Shown: positions 26,778 through 35,076 of the stretch, piece after piece | How positions within the stretch are numbered: the first letter of the stretch is position 1 | Layout: each line of letters opens with the position of its first letter | DNA from: DATJZH01 sp052146815 | Lineage (GTDB): Bacteria; Actinomycetota; Actinomycetes; Streptosporangiales; Streptosporangiaceae | Reading direction: 5' to 3' | Length of the DNA: 64,000 nt | Assembly: GCA_052146815.1 (NCBI GenBank) | Contig: JBKQMG010000197.1 | Span: 1-64,000, forward strand | Notes under the pieces: model-generated | What the model saw: the letters and a program-made list of their open reading frames with translations, nothing else | Databases searched by the model: none | Told to the model about the DNA's origin: nothing | Program-made: the position numbers and the translations under genes

Positions 26778-27121
26778 TTAGTGCTCCGTTGGTATACCGA
26801 GCGCGCGCGCCACGTCGCCCACCGTCGCGAACGAGCGATCCGCGGGCAGCGCGGCGATGGCGTCCGCCACTTCGTCGGGCGCGTCCGTTCCCTCGAGGTA
26901 CCCCAGCAGCGCGTCCCGGTCCGCCGGGAAGCGGTGCGGCGGCAGGTACCGGGCGATGTCCGACCGCCGGTCGATCTCAGCCGGGTAATGCCGGCCGGTG
27001 AGCCGCGCTCCTGATCGGCGGGCACGCTCAGGTGCCCCTCGTCGAATGGCTCGGTCTGGTGCCATTCCTCGGTGTGCGGCGGCTGGCCGTAGCCGGTCAG
27101 CCGGGCAGCGGTGACACGCAT
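26778..27121 (-). pseudogene. DUF2795 protein, single-base frameshift
   Basis: From ATG 27121 the frame reads TGYGQPPHTEEWHQTEPFDE, a typical N-terminus of actinobacterial DUF2795 proteins, up to ERGSPAGIT. The conserved domain (IDRRSDIARYLPPHRFPADR, then YLEGTDAPDEVADAIAALPA) lies in another frame and ends at 26778. Adding one C to the CCC at about 27012 would join them as GITPAEIDRRSD. It may therefore be an intact gene with a sequencing error. Confidence 0.8.
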
Positions 27122-27284
27122 CAGTAATGACCTTCCTTCTCAGGGTCGCGCAGTTCTCCCGCCTCGGCCCGCGGCCGCCTCGGCCCGGCGGCTCGTCTCG
27201 GCTCGCCCGCCGGCGGCCGGCGCAGGCGCCGGGATGCCGCCGGCCGTCAGTGCGCCGTCGTCTCGGCGTGCTGGCGGGGGGAAA

Positions 27285-27640
27285 GTGAGCGCCGGCAGGC
27301 CTACCGCGCGCTCTCCGACCTGCGGGCCGAATTCCAGCGCACGATGTCCGAGCCGCCGTCAGTCAGCCGCCGTGCCACCGCCTGGTGGCCGGCCGTGATC
27401 GCGCTTGAGCAGGTCATGGACGCGGTCACCGCGACAGCCGTCGCGGTCGAGCACGACTCGGCGTCGCGGTCGGCCGCCCCGGTCGCGGAACTCGCCGGGG
27501 CGCTGCGCGCGATCGCGGCCGCCGTGCGGGCTGACCGGCAGCCGCCAGATCCGGCCGACCTGCCCGAGTCCGGCGCGCTCAAGCCGGTCGCCGAGGCCGT
27601 CCGCGGTGTGCAGGGCGCGCTGGCCGGCAGCCGAGGGTGA
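27285..27640 (+). pseudogene. FUSC-family (aromatic acid exporter-like) C-terminal fragment
   Basis: The open frame reads RRQAYRALSDLRAEFQRTM, then RRATAWWPAVIALEQVMDAV and GALKPVAEAVRGVQGALAG. It corresponds to the cytoplasmic C-terminal region of FUSC-like permeases. The two sets of membrane helices (some 600 residues) are missing upstream. No start codon with a ribosome site precedes it. A perfect hairpin follows the stop. Confidence 0.65.
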
Positions 27641-27653
27641 GCACGGGGGCGCC

Positions 27654-27689
27654 GGGCGGCCCGGCCAGGCGCGCCAGGCCGGGCCGCCC
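27654..27689. terminator. Perfect hairpin between convergent genes
   Basis: GGGCGGCCCGGCC (27654-27666) and GGCCGGGCCGCCC (27677-27689) form a 13-bp perfect stem with a 10-base loop. It lies 13 bases after the FUSC-fragment stop and 7 bases before the PEBP-remnant stop on the other strand, the expected position of a bidirectional terminator. Confidence 0.75.
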
Positions 27690-27696
27690 GCGTTGC

Positions 27697-27915
27697 TCAG
27701 CGCTCGTACAGGCCCACGATCGTGCCGCTGGCCAGTTCCAGCGGCTTGACCGCGGCGTGCACGTCATCGGCGGAGCCGCCGTTCGGGCAGCGAGACCGGC
27801 TCGGACAGTGCGTACAGGTGGAAAAAGTACCGGCACGCCAGACCACGCCAGGGCGGGCGAGATATTCTCGCCGTCCTTGCTGCAGCGGCGCGGAATCAGG
27901 TCATGGTCACGGAAA
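27697..27915 (-). pseudogene. YbhB/PEBP-family protein, internal deletion
   Basis: On the minus strand an N-terminal block (CSKDGENISPALAWSGVP) is joined to a C-terminal block (YFFHLYALSEPVSLPE, then in the next frame GGSADDVHAAVKPLELASGT ending at 27697). About 80 residues carrying the ligand pocket of phosphatidylethanolamine-binding-like proteins are missing. One extra base lies near 27785. Clear remnant. Confidence 0.75.
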
Positions 27916-27995
27916 GCGGTGTTCTTGAGTTCTATCCCTCGGGTTCTGGCCTGCGTGCGGCCTGCGGTTGGCTGAGGCTGGCTAGATGGCTGCGG

Positions 27996-28848
27996 CTAGG
28001 TGGCGGTCTGGGCCTGCCCGCGCGGCGTCATGCCCGGGTCCTCGGCGGTCAGCGGCTGGGCAATGTCCCCAAGGCTCTGCCGCTCGGCCTTGGCCCCGAG
28101 GAAGATCTCCACGATGCCGGCCAGGATCATGAGGGTCGCCCCGACAGGATGTAGGTGCCCGCGATCATGGGGATCCGGCCGATGGAGTCGAACAGGCCGC
28201 CGAGCACCAGCGGGCCGATCAGGTTGCCCGCGGCGTTGACCGCGAAGTAGTAGCCGGGATCGGTCGTCACGTGGAAGAACTGGGCCAGGATCTGCGCGTA
28301 CCCGAAGGTGATCGCGTTGTAGAGGAACGCCTGCCCGATGTACAGCGAGAAACCCAGGATCGTCCGTCTTGGGTAGAGCACGAGACCGGCACCAAGCTCA
28401 CCGAGCCGCGCCGGTCGATCACCATCCGCCAGCGCAAGACGATCGGCTTCGTGACGATCGCCAAGACCATGTTCCTGACAGGATGACCAGGCCGAGGATG
28501 ACGCCGAACGCGAAGCACACCCGCCAGCCGACGTTGACGGGCAGGTCGTTGGTCGCGGGCACGGTGATCAGGGCCCCGGCGGCCGCCCCCGCCCAGTAGG
28601 TGCCGTTGATGATGATGTTGATGCGCCCGCGGTGCCGGCTGGGGATCAGCTCGTCAATGGCCGAGTTGATGGCCGCATACTCGCCGCCGATGCCGAATCC
28701 GGTCAGGAACCGGAAGAGGAAGAACCACCAGGGCGCGAACGAAAGGGCCGCTCCCGATGATGATCATCCAGTGCCACCGCGACCAGGGCAAGCGGTCAAG
28801 GCGCGCCGGTACCTTCGTGGTGACGGTTCCCGTCTGGTTCTGGCTCAA
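27996..28848 (-). pseudogene. MFS sugar/metabolite transporter with internal deletions and a micro-inversion
   Basis: Segments of one MFS permease occur in order on the minus strand: LDRLPWSRWHWMIIIGSG (N-terminus, TTG 28848 with GGAG), FRFLTGFGIGGEYAAINSAI with INIIINGTYWAGAAAGAL (28740-28490), YPRRTILGFSLYIGQAFLYN with DPGYYFAVNAAGNLIGPLVL (28370-28150), and LAGIVEIFLGAKAERQSLGD to the TAG at 27996. The missing central loop (WVEHETGTKLTEPRRSITIR, KTIGFVTIAKTMFLT) is present at 28369-28486 on the plus strand, i.e. inverted in place. TM1-3 and the last helices are deleted. Confidence 0.82.
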
Positions 28849-28992
28849 CGCTCCAGCCTCTCCGGCCCGGACATCGCTGGGGGCCTGCTGGCAACCTGCT
28901 GGGTCACCCGCTAGCAAGAACCTTCGGCTTCCCGCCAGAAGAACTCCCAAACAGCCAGGCAGGACCGGCCTGTCACCGCTCAGGAACGACCC

Positions 28993-29037
28993 GGATGGAG
29001 GCGCCGGGAGCGGGCCAGATGAAGGCGCCGGGAGCGG
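28993..29037. repeat. Short direct repeat, 21 bp, two copies
   Basis: Positions 28993-29013 and 29017-29037 share 19 of 21 bases (core AGGCGCCGGGAGCGG). They lie in the intergenic region before the DsbA-like gene. No function assigned. Confidence 0.6.
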
Positions 29038-29106
29038 CAGCGTAGCGTCAGGAGAACCGGGCGCAAGTCCGGCGGCATGTTTGCTTCCGAGAGCTGCGGA
29101 GGGCTC

Positions 29107-29667
29107 ATGAGCGACCTCGGCGCGCCGGCCAGCATCCCGGCGGGCGCTACCCAGGACGGCGACGCGATCGTGATCGGCGACGGCGCGATCGCCGTCGACG
29201 CCTTCATCGACTTCCTGTGCCCGTACTGCCGCAAGTTCGAGCAGGACGCCGGGGCGTCGCTGCGGTCCATGGTCACCGGCGGCCAGATCAGCGTGCGCTA
29301 CCACCCCATGTCGTTCCTGGATGAGGCGTCGACGACCCGCTACTCCTCCAGGGCGGCGGCGGCGTCAGGCTGCGCCGCCGACGGCGGCAAGTTCCTCGAG
29401 TACGCCGCCGCGCTGTTCAGCAATCAGCCGCCCGAGGGCGGCCCCGGCCTTACCGACGACGAGCTCATTGAGCTGGGGATCGCGGCGGGCCTGCCTGCTG
29501 CCTCCTTCACCCCCTGCGTGGGCGCCGGCCGCTACCTGGACTGGCCGCCGTACGTGACCGCGAGAGCAACGGCTCTTGGCGTCTCCGCGACGCCGACCGT
29601 TCTGGTCGCCGGCATCCCGGTGCCTGCGCAGGCCCGGGCCATCGAAGCTGCCGTCGCCGCTTCGTAG
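29107..29667 (+). CDS. DsbA-like thioredoxin-fold oxidoreductase
   Basis: 186 residues from ATG 29107. AFIDFLCPYCRKFEQDAGAS carries a CPYC redox motif, followed by a helical insert and the cis-Pro strand SATPTVLVAGIPVP, as in DsbA/DSBA-oxidoreductase proteins. A Cys pair (CAADGG, PCVGAG) lies in the helical domain. There is no signal peptide or membrane anchor, so it may act in the cytoplasm or its secreted context has been lost. Confidence 0.85.
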   Translation: MSDLGAPASIPAGATQDGDAIVIGDGAIAVDAFIDFLCPYCRKFEQDAGASLRSMVTGGQISVRYHPMSFLDEASTTRYSSRAAAASGCAADGGKFLEYAAALFSNQPPEGGPGLTDDELIELGIAAGLPAASFTPCVGAGRYLDWPPYVTARATALGVSATPTVLVAGIPVPAQARAIEAAVAAS

Positions 29668-29739
29668 CCGTGCCGTCTGCCCGCATGGCAGCCGGCATGA
29701 CGAGCGGTCAGCCGGGCTTCGCGTGCGTTCAGCCGGGCG

Positions 29740-29826
29740 CTAGCGGCGGCGCATGCGCCGTGACGCGATCACCACCAGGACGAGCACCAAGACGATGAAG
29801 ATCGCGCCGCCGCCGAGGAAATACAT
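29740..29826 (-). CDS. 28-residue single-helix membrane peptide
   Basis: ATG 29826, with a GAGGGGGCGAG purine tract upstream, opens a 28-codon frame ending at the TAG 29740-29742. It starts MYFLGGG, has a continuous hydrophobic helix (AIFIVLVLVLVVIA) and ends in SRRMRRR. The clean topology (helix then positive tail) and good ribosome site argue that it is translated. Function unknown. Confidence 0.5.
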   Translation of the reverse strand: MYFLGGGAIFIVLVLVLVVIASRRMRRR

Positions 29827-29942
29827 GCCCGCTCGCCCCCTCGGGACCAGGCCCGCCCGCTGCCGCGCGCCAGCTGTCCCTGCCCTGGACGCCGGCCGGA
29901 GCGGCGCCTTTGCGCAGCTTAGCGGCCGTGCGGCGGCCGCGC

Positions 29943-31109
29943 TCAGGCCGCGGCGCCGCCAGGAAGGGCCTGGCCGCCGACTTCATTCAGGTACCGCAGC
30001 GCCTGGACATAGGAGCCGACCAGGCTGGTCTGGCAGTACGGCAGCTGGCGCTGCTGGCAGAAGCTGCTGATCAGCGCCTGGGAGCGGCGCAGATTAGGCC
30101 GGGGCATGGACGGGAAAAGGTGGTGCTCGATCTGGTAGTTGAGGCCGCCGAGCGCGAAGTCGGTAAGCGGGCCGCCCCGGACGTTGCGCGAGGTGACAAC
30201 CTGCCGGTAAAGGAAGTCACTGCGGTCGTCCTCGTCCAGGACGGCCATGCCCTTGTGGTTGGGGGCGAACGAGGAACCGAGGTACAGCCCGAACAGGCCC
30301 TGCTGCACGAGGATGAAGGCCACGGCTTTGACCGGGGACAGCACCAGCAGGACGACAGTCAGGTAACAGCCGATGTGAGCGGCGAGCAGCAGAGCCTCTG
30401 CGGCTCGGTGCCGTGACCCGGGGCTGATCAGCGCCCGGATGCTCGCCACGTGCAGGCTGATTGCCTCCAGCAGCAGCATGGGAAAGAACAGGTAGGCCTG
30501 GAACCGGAAGGCCAGCCGGGTCAGTCCGGCGCCCGCGCGTGCCTGAGCCGGGCTGAACGCGAAGACGGAGATGTCGATGTCCGGATCGGCGCCTTCCTGA
30601 TTGGGGTGGGCGTGGTGGCGGTGATGCTTTTCCACCCACCAGCCGTAGCTCAGGCCGATGCCGAGGTTGCCCAGCAGGATTCCCAGCACGTAGCTGGCCC
30701 GCCGGGATCCGAAGATCTGCCGGTGCCCCGCGTCGTGACCCAGGAATCCGAGCTGGGTGAACATCGCGGCCAGGAACGCTGCGACCGCCAGCTGCCACCA
30801 CGAGTTACCCAGGAGCACGAAGGCTGTCCATCCGGCGGCCAGGGCGGCTAGCGTCAGCGCGATCTTCCAGACGTAGTAGCGCGGGCGCCGTTCAAGCAGT
30901 CCCGCCTGCCTGATCAGGCGAGACAGCTGAGCGTATTCGCTGCCGCGTCTCGGCTCGGGGCCGGTCGCAGCAGGGCGTGGCAGCTGCCACGGCGCGGCAG
31001 TAACTGCTCGGGACGATCGCACGGGCAAACTCCCTGGTGGCACATCGTGACCGGCATGAGACGGGCCACCAAGGTCCGGGGCGGCGGCTGCCAGGAGCGG
31101 ACGCGTCAT
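29943..31109 (-). CDS. Membrane fatty acid (acyl-CoA/acyl-lipid) desaturase
   Basis: 388 residues from ATG 31109; a GTG 60-65 bases further in is an alternative. Three histidine boxes are complete: GHDAGH in LGFLGHDAGHRQ, HHRHH in EKHHRHHAHPNQ, and QIEHHLFP near the C-terminus. These coordinate the di-iron centre of membrane desaturases of the linoleoyl-CoA/DesA3 type. Four helices surround them. It introduces a double bond into acyl chains using a ferredoxin or reductase partner. The 100-200 residues upstream in the same open frame look non-coding and were excluded. Confidence 0.9.
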   Translation of the reverse strand: MTRPLLAAAAPDLGGPSHAGHDVPPGSLPVRSSRAVTAAPWQLPRPAATGPEPRRGSEYAQLSRLIRQAGLLERRPRYYVWKIALTLAALAAGWTAFVLLGNSWWQLAVAAFLAAMFTQLGFLGHDAGHRQIFGSRRASYVLGILLGNLGIGLSYGWWVEKHHRHHAHPNQEGADPDIDISVFAFSPAQARAGAGLTRLAFRFQAYLFFPMLLLEAISLHVASIRALISPGSRHRAAEALLLAAHIGCYLTVVLLVLSPVKAVAFILVQQGLFGLYLGSSFAPNHKGMAVLDEDDRSDFLYRQVVTSRNVRGGPLTDFALGGLNYQIEHHLFPSMPRPNLRRSQALISSFCQQRQLPYCQTSLVGSYVQALRYLNEVGGQALPGGAAA

Positions 31110-31236
31110 GAGAACGCAGCCGACACCGGCCATGCGCCTCAACGGTACCCCTCGGTCCGGGCGCGAGGTACGGTGGCGGCCATCAGCCGTGCGAAGCAGC
31201 TGACGTCGCCATACGGCGAGGCGACAGGTCACGAGG

Positions 31237-32262
31237 GTGCGAGCGAAAGCAGGAGAGCTCATCGAGAACGGAAGCCGCGAGGCCGGCGGCAACCAGCAGC
31301 CACCGCCGCACCGTGCTGGCAGCGGGCACAGGGCTGACAGCGCCCACGGTGCCGGCAGCGTCCCTGCGGCTGACGGTACCTGTGCGGCTGATGTTTCTGC
31401 GACGGACGGTATTCCGGCCGCTGACGGGGAGATCGCGGCGGCTGACAGCGTCCCGGCGGCGGACGGCGCGCCGACGGCCGGCGGCGCGCGCGCGGCCGAG
31501 ACTGACCGGGTGCTGGCGGGCATCCGGGCACTGCATGACCGGCTCGGCCAGCTGGAGGGCTTTGTCGCTCCGGTCGGCCGCGTTGCGCAGGGCGCCGGGC
31601 ACCGGGTCACCCCCGCATGGAAGCGGGCCACCAACGGCGAGGCCCGCTGGCAGGTGACGCTGGCCATCGTCGTCGCGATTACGCTGCAGTCCGGGGTGCC
31701 TGACCAGTTCGTGCTGCGGCCGGGCTGGCTGCTGCCGACCTTGCAGATCGTGCTCGGCGTCGTGCTGCTGATGGCGAATCCGCGCCGGATCAGCCGCCAG
31801 TCCCGGCTGACCAGGGTGCTGAGCCTGACCCTCGTCGCGCTGCTCAGCCTGGCCAATGCCTGGTCCGCCGGCGTGCTCGTGCTGGGCATCGTCAACGGCA
31901 CCGCGACGCTCAAGGCCCCCCAGCTGATCCTGACCGGCGGCGCGATCTGGCTCACCAACATCATCGTCTTCGGCATGTGGTACTGGGAATTCGACCGGGG
32001 CGGCCCGGTCGCCAGGGCCAATGCGACGCACCTGTACCCGGACTTCCAGTTCGTGCAGATGGTAAGCCCGGAAATGGCCCCGCCCGAGTGGGAGCCGATG
32101 TTCGGGGACTACCTGTACCTGTCGTTCACCAACGCCGCGGCATTCAGCCCCACCGATGTCATGCCGCTGTCACGGTGGGCGAAGATCGCGATGATGCTCC
32201 AGTCGATCATCTCGATCATTACCGTCGCTCTGGTGATCGCCCGCGCGGTCAACATCCTCTGA
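31237..32262 (+). CDS. Multi-pass membrane protein with Ala/Asp-rich N-terminus
   Basis: 341 residues from GTG 31237. The first 110 residues are low-complexity, with repeated AADG/AADS motifs (PAADGEIAAADSVPAADGA). About five membrane helices follow (VTLAIVVAITLQSGV, LLPTLQIVLGVVLLMA, LIWL-type segments). Near the C-terminus YLYLSFTNAAAFSPTDVMPL and AKIAMMLQSIISIITVALV resemble a pore-loop plus helix layout and are distantly like DUF1345. Its end overlaps the end of pobA by 14 bases (convergent). Function unknown. Confidence 0.7.
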   Translation: MRAKAGELIENGSREAGGNQQPPPHRAGSGHRADSAHGAGSVPAADGTCAADVSATDGIPAADGEIAAADSVPAADGAPTAGGARAAETDRVLAGIRALHDRLGQLEGFVAPVGRVAQGAGHRVTPAWKRATNGEARWQVTLAIVVAITLQSGVPDQFVLRPGWLLPTLQIVLGVVLLMANPRRISRQSRLTRVLSLTLVALLSLANAWSAGVLVLGIVNGTATLKAPQLILTGGAIWLTNIIVFGMWYWEFDRGGPVARANATHLYPDFQFVQMVSPEMAPPEWEPMFGDYLYLSFTNAAAFSPTDVMPLSRWAKIAMMLQSIISIITVALVIARAVNIL

Positions 32263-33445
32263 GTGCCGGCCAGTCCGCCGCCGGCCGGTATCCGGTGTAG
32301 TTCTCGGCGAGGGAGGTCGCGGCGGCGCGCGAGGCAGTAACGTAGCGCAGCTGGGCGAGCTGGAGCTGGGCCTCCATGTCATCGGCGCCGGGGATCTTGT
32401 GCAGCATCGACGTCATCCACCAGGAAAAGTGGGTCGACCGCCAGACCCGGGCCAGGCAGGTGGCGGAATAGGCATCCGCCAGCCGCGGGTCGCCGTGGAG
32501 CAGGCCGTCGAGGGCCGGGGCGAGCACCGCCACATCCGCGAGCGCGAGATTGAGGCCCTTGGCCCCGGTGGGCGGCACGATATGCGCGGCGTCCCCGGCC
32601 AGGAACAGCCGCCCGTAGCGCATCGGCGAGCTGACGAAACTGCGCATCGGGGTAATGCCCTTCTCCAGGATCCGGCCTTCCTTGAGGTCCTGCCCGGGGA
32701 GCATGACGCGCTGCTGCAGTTCTGCCCAGATCCGGTCGTCCGGCCAGCCGGCGATGTTCTCGGCCGGATCGACCTGCAGGTAGAGGCGGCTGACGGCCGG
32801 GCTGCGCAGGCTGTGCAGGGCGAATCCGCGCTGATGATGGGCGTAGATGAGCTCGTCGGTGGAGGGCGGTACGTCGGCCAGGACGCCCAGCCAGGCGAAC
32901 GGGTACTCCCGTTTCCAGACCGACAGCACTCCCGCCGGGATCGCCGGCCGGCAGATTCCGTGGAAGCCGTCGCACCCGGCGATGGCCGCGCAGCTGACCT
33001 CGCGCCGCGTGCCGTCCGCGCTGATATAGCGCAGCACCGGCTGGTCGGTGTCCAGCCCGGATACCTGCGCGCCGGTTACCTCGAACTCGACCTGGCCTTG
33101 GTCGGCGAGCCGCCGCGCGATGAGATCCTTGACCACCTCGGTCTGCGCATACACCATGACCGTCCGGCCGGTCAGCTCGCGGAAGTCGATGTGCTGGCGC
33201 TCACCATCGAACTGCAGGTAGATGCCGCCGTGCTCGAGCCCTTCGGCGTTCAGCCGGGCGGCCAGCCCTGCCTTGCGCAGCAGCCGGACGCTGCCGTCCT
33301 CTAGTACGCCAGCCCGCTGCCGGGCCTCGCAGTAGGCGCGGCTGCGGTTTTCCACTACGACGGAGTCGATGCCCCGCAGCGCCAGAAGGTGGGACAGCAG
33401 GAGGCCGCCCGGCCCGGCTCCGACAATGCCTACCTGGGTGCGCAT
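32249..33445 (-). CDS. pobA: 4-hydroxybenzoate 3-monooxygenase
   Basis: FAD enzyme converting 4-hydroxybenzoate to protocatechuate with NAD(P)H and O2. 398 residues, the family length. FAD-binding GIVGAGPGGLLLSHLLAL at the N-terminus, RQRAGVLEDGSVRLLRKAGL, and GDAAHIVPPTGAKGLNLALA (the second FAD motif with the PobA-type substrate loop) are intact. It starts at ATG 33445, 18 bp after the aldehyde dehydrogenase stop, so the two are one transcription unit. Confidence 0.94.
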   Translation of the reverse strand: MRTQVGIVGAGPGGLLLSHLLALRGIDSVVVENRSRAYCEARQRAGVLEDGSVRLLRKAGLAARLNAEGLEHGGIYLQFDGERQHIDFRELTGRTVMVYAQTEVVKDLIARRLADQGQVEFEVTGAQVSGLDTDQPVLRYISADGTRREVSCAAIAGCDGFHGICRPAIPAGVLSVWKREYPFAWLGVLADVPPSTDELIYAHHQRGFALHSLRSPAVSRLYLQVDPAENIAGWPDDRIWAELQQRVMLPGQDLKEGRILEKGITPMRSFVSSPMRYGRLFLAGDAAHIVPPTGAKGLNLALADVAVLAPALDGLLHGDPRLADAYSATCLARVWRSTHFSWWMTSMLHKIPGADDMEAQLQLAQLRYVTASRAAATSLAENYTGYRPAADWPALRGC

Positions 33446-33462
33446 CTGCAGCCGCGGGATGC

Positions 33463-34920
33463 TCAGAAGGGGTACGGGGCGATGTCCGCGCGGACGGTGA
33501 CCCAGCGGGTGTCGGTGAAGGCGTCGAGGTTGGCGGTGCCGCCGAAGCGCGCGCCGGTACCGGAAGCGCCGACGCCGCCGAACGGCGTGTTAGGCGCGTC
33601 ATCGACGGTCTGATCATTGATGTGCACGATCCCGGTCGGGATGCGGCGGGCAAGATCGAGACCGCGCATCACGTCCCTGGTGAGAATGCCCAGGGACAGG
33701 CCGTACTCGGAGTCCGCGGCGAGCTTGGCGGCCTCGTCGGCCGTCGCGAAGCGCACGACCGGGGCGACCGGCCCGAACACCTCGCTGGCGTAGGCCGGCA
33801 TCGCCGGGGCGACGTCAGCGAGCACGGTGGGCTGGTAAAACAGGCCCTCGAAGGTGCCCCCGGCCGCCAGCCGGGCGCCGGCCTGCACGCTGCCGGTCAC
33901 CAGGGCATGAACCTTGTCGCGCTGGCGGGCGTCGATGATCGGCCCGAGGGCGACCTGCCCGGAGGCCGGGTCGCCCACCGGCAGGTGAGCGGCCTTGTCC
34001 GCCAGCCGGCTGACGTAGTCCTCGTAGACCGCCTCGTGCACCAGATGGCGGCCGGTCGTCATGCAGATCTGGCCCTGGTGCAGGAAGGAACCCCAGGCGC
34101 CGGCGGAGGCGGCCAGGTCGAGGTCGGCGTCGTCCAGGACGATCAGCGCCGAGTTGCCGCCCAGCTCAAGGTGGACTCGCTTGAGATGCTGGCCGCCGAG
34201 CGCCCCGACGCGGCGGCCCGCGGCGGTCGAGCCGGTAAACGAGATGACCGGCACCAGCGGATCGGTGACCAGCGCCTCGCCGGCTTGCGGGCCGCCCGGC
34301 AGGACATGCAGCAGGCCCCCGGGCAGGCCCGCCTCCGCCAGCACCCTGGCGAGGACGACTCCGCCGCAGACCGCCGTGCGGGGATCGGGCTTCAGGACGA
34401 CGGCATTGCCCAGCGCGAGGGCCGGGGCCACCGAGCGGATGGCCAGGATCTGCGGGAAGTTGAAGGGCGCGATCACGCCGACCACGCCCACGGGCACCCG
34501 CTCGGCGAAGCTCAGGTGCGGTGACTCGGCCGGCAGCAGCTCGCCGTAAGGGCGGGACGGGAGCGTCGCCGCCTCGAAGATCTCCTCGGTGGCCACGTGC
34601 GTCTCGAACTGAGCGGCAGGCGGGATCTTCCCGCCCTCGCGGACGCTCCATTCCTCGATCTCCGCCGCATGGGCGAGCCAGATATCGCCGGCCTTGCGCA
34701 AGATCGCCGAACGCTGGGTATGCGGGAGCGCCGCCCAGGCGGGCTGCGCCGCGGCTGCCGTGGCAGTGGCCGCGGCGACATCGGCCGCCGACGCGATCCC
34801 GACCCGGCCGATCTCGGTGCCGGTGGCGGGCTCCACGACCGCGGCCTCCCCGCCGACCGCCTGCTTCCATCCGCCGCTGAAGACCTTGCCGCGCCAGATT
34901 GCTTCGTCCAGGAAAGCCAC
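33463..34920 (-). CDS. Aromatic aldehyde dehydrogenase (benzaldehyde/vanillin dehydrogenase-like)
   Basis: 485 residues from ATG 34920. NAD(P)-binding GVIAPFNFPQILAIRS, SFTGSTAAGRRVG, the general-base region HLELGGNSALIVLDDAD and the nucleophile Cys in HQGQICMTTGRHLVHEAVY are all present. The closest type is benzaldehyde dehydrogenase (XylC/Vdh). With PobA directly downstream it probably oxidises 4-hydroxybenzaldehyde or a related aldehyde to the PobA substrate. A candidate MarR operator lies 90 bp upstream. Confidence 0.9.
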   Translation of the reverse strand: MAFLDEAIWRGKVFSGGWKQAVGGEAAVVEPATGTEIGRVGIASAADVAAATATAAAAQPAWAALPHTQRSAILRKAGDIWLAHAAEIEEWSVREGGKIPPAAQFETHVATEEIFEAATLPSRPYGELLPAESPHLSFAERVPVGVVGVIAPFNFPQILAIRSVAPALALGNAVVLKPDPRTAVCGGVVLARVLAEAGLPGGLLHVLPGGPQAGEALVTDPLVPVISFTGSTAAGRRVGALGGQHLKRVHLELGGNSALIVLDDADLDLAASAGAWGSFLHQGQICMTTGRHLVHEAVYEDYVSRLADKAAHLPVGDPASGQVALGPIIDARQRDKVHALVTGSVQAGARLAAGGTFEGLFYQPTVLADVAPAMPAYASEVFGPVAPVVRFATADEAAKLAADSEYGLSLGILTRDVMRGLDLARRIPTGIVHINDQTVDDAPNTPFGGVGASGTGARFGGTANLDAFTDTRWVTVRADIAPYPF

Positions 34921-35007
34921 GGGCGCTCCCTCGTCAGCCGGCCGGCCAGCCCCAGCCGGACGACGGCCGGCCGTTTGCGCGCGCCTTCGTGCGCCACGCG
35001 AACATAG

Positions 35008-35022
35008 GTTCTATTAACGAAC
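35008..35022. promoter_or_regulatory. Candidate MarR operator upstream of the ALDH-pobA operon
   Basis: GTTCTATTAACGAAC (35008-35022) is an inverted repeat GTTC-N7-GAAC in an AT-rich island in the gap between the MarR gene and the aldehyde dehydrogenase. Size and symmetry suit a winged-helix dimer. Its position about 90 bp before the ALDH start and after the MarR stop suggests regulation of the catabolic genes. Inference only. Confidence 0.45.
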
Positions 35023-35076
35023 ACAGCGAATCTAGGTGATCCGCCACTCGGGTGTCAACGCACCGGGGAGCGGTTG

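Noticed and set aside
31110..32021. Open frame extending the desaturase upstream to 692 codons
   Set aside because: The added 300 residues are antisense to the membrane-protein gene at 31237-32262, Ser/Pro/Arg-rich, and do not occur in desaturases; the ATG at 31109 gives the normal length.
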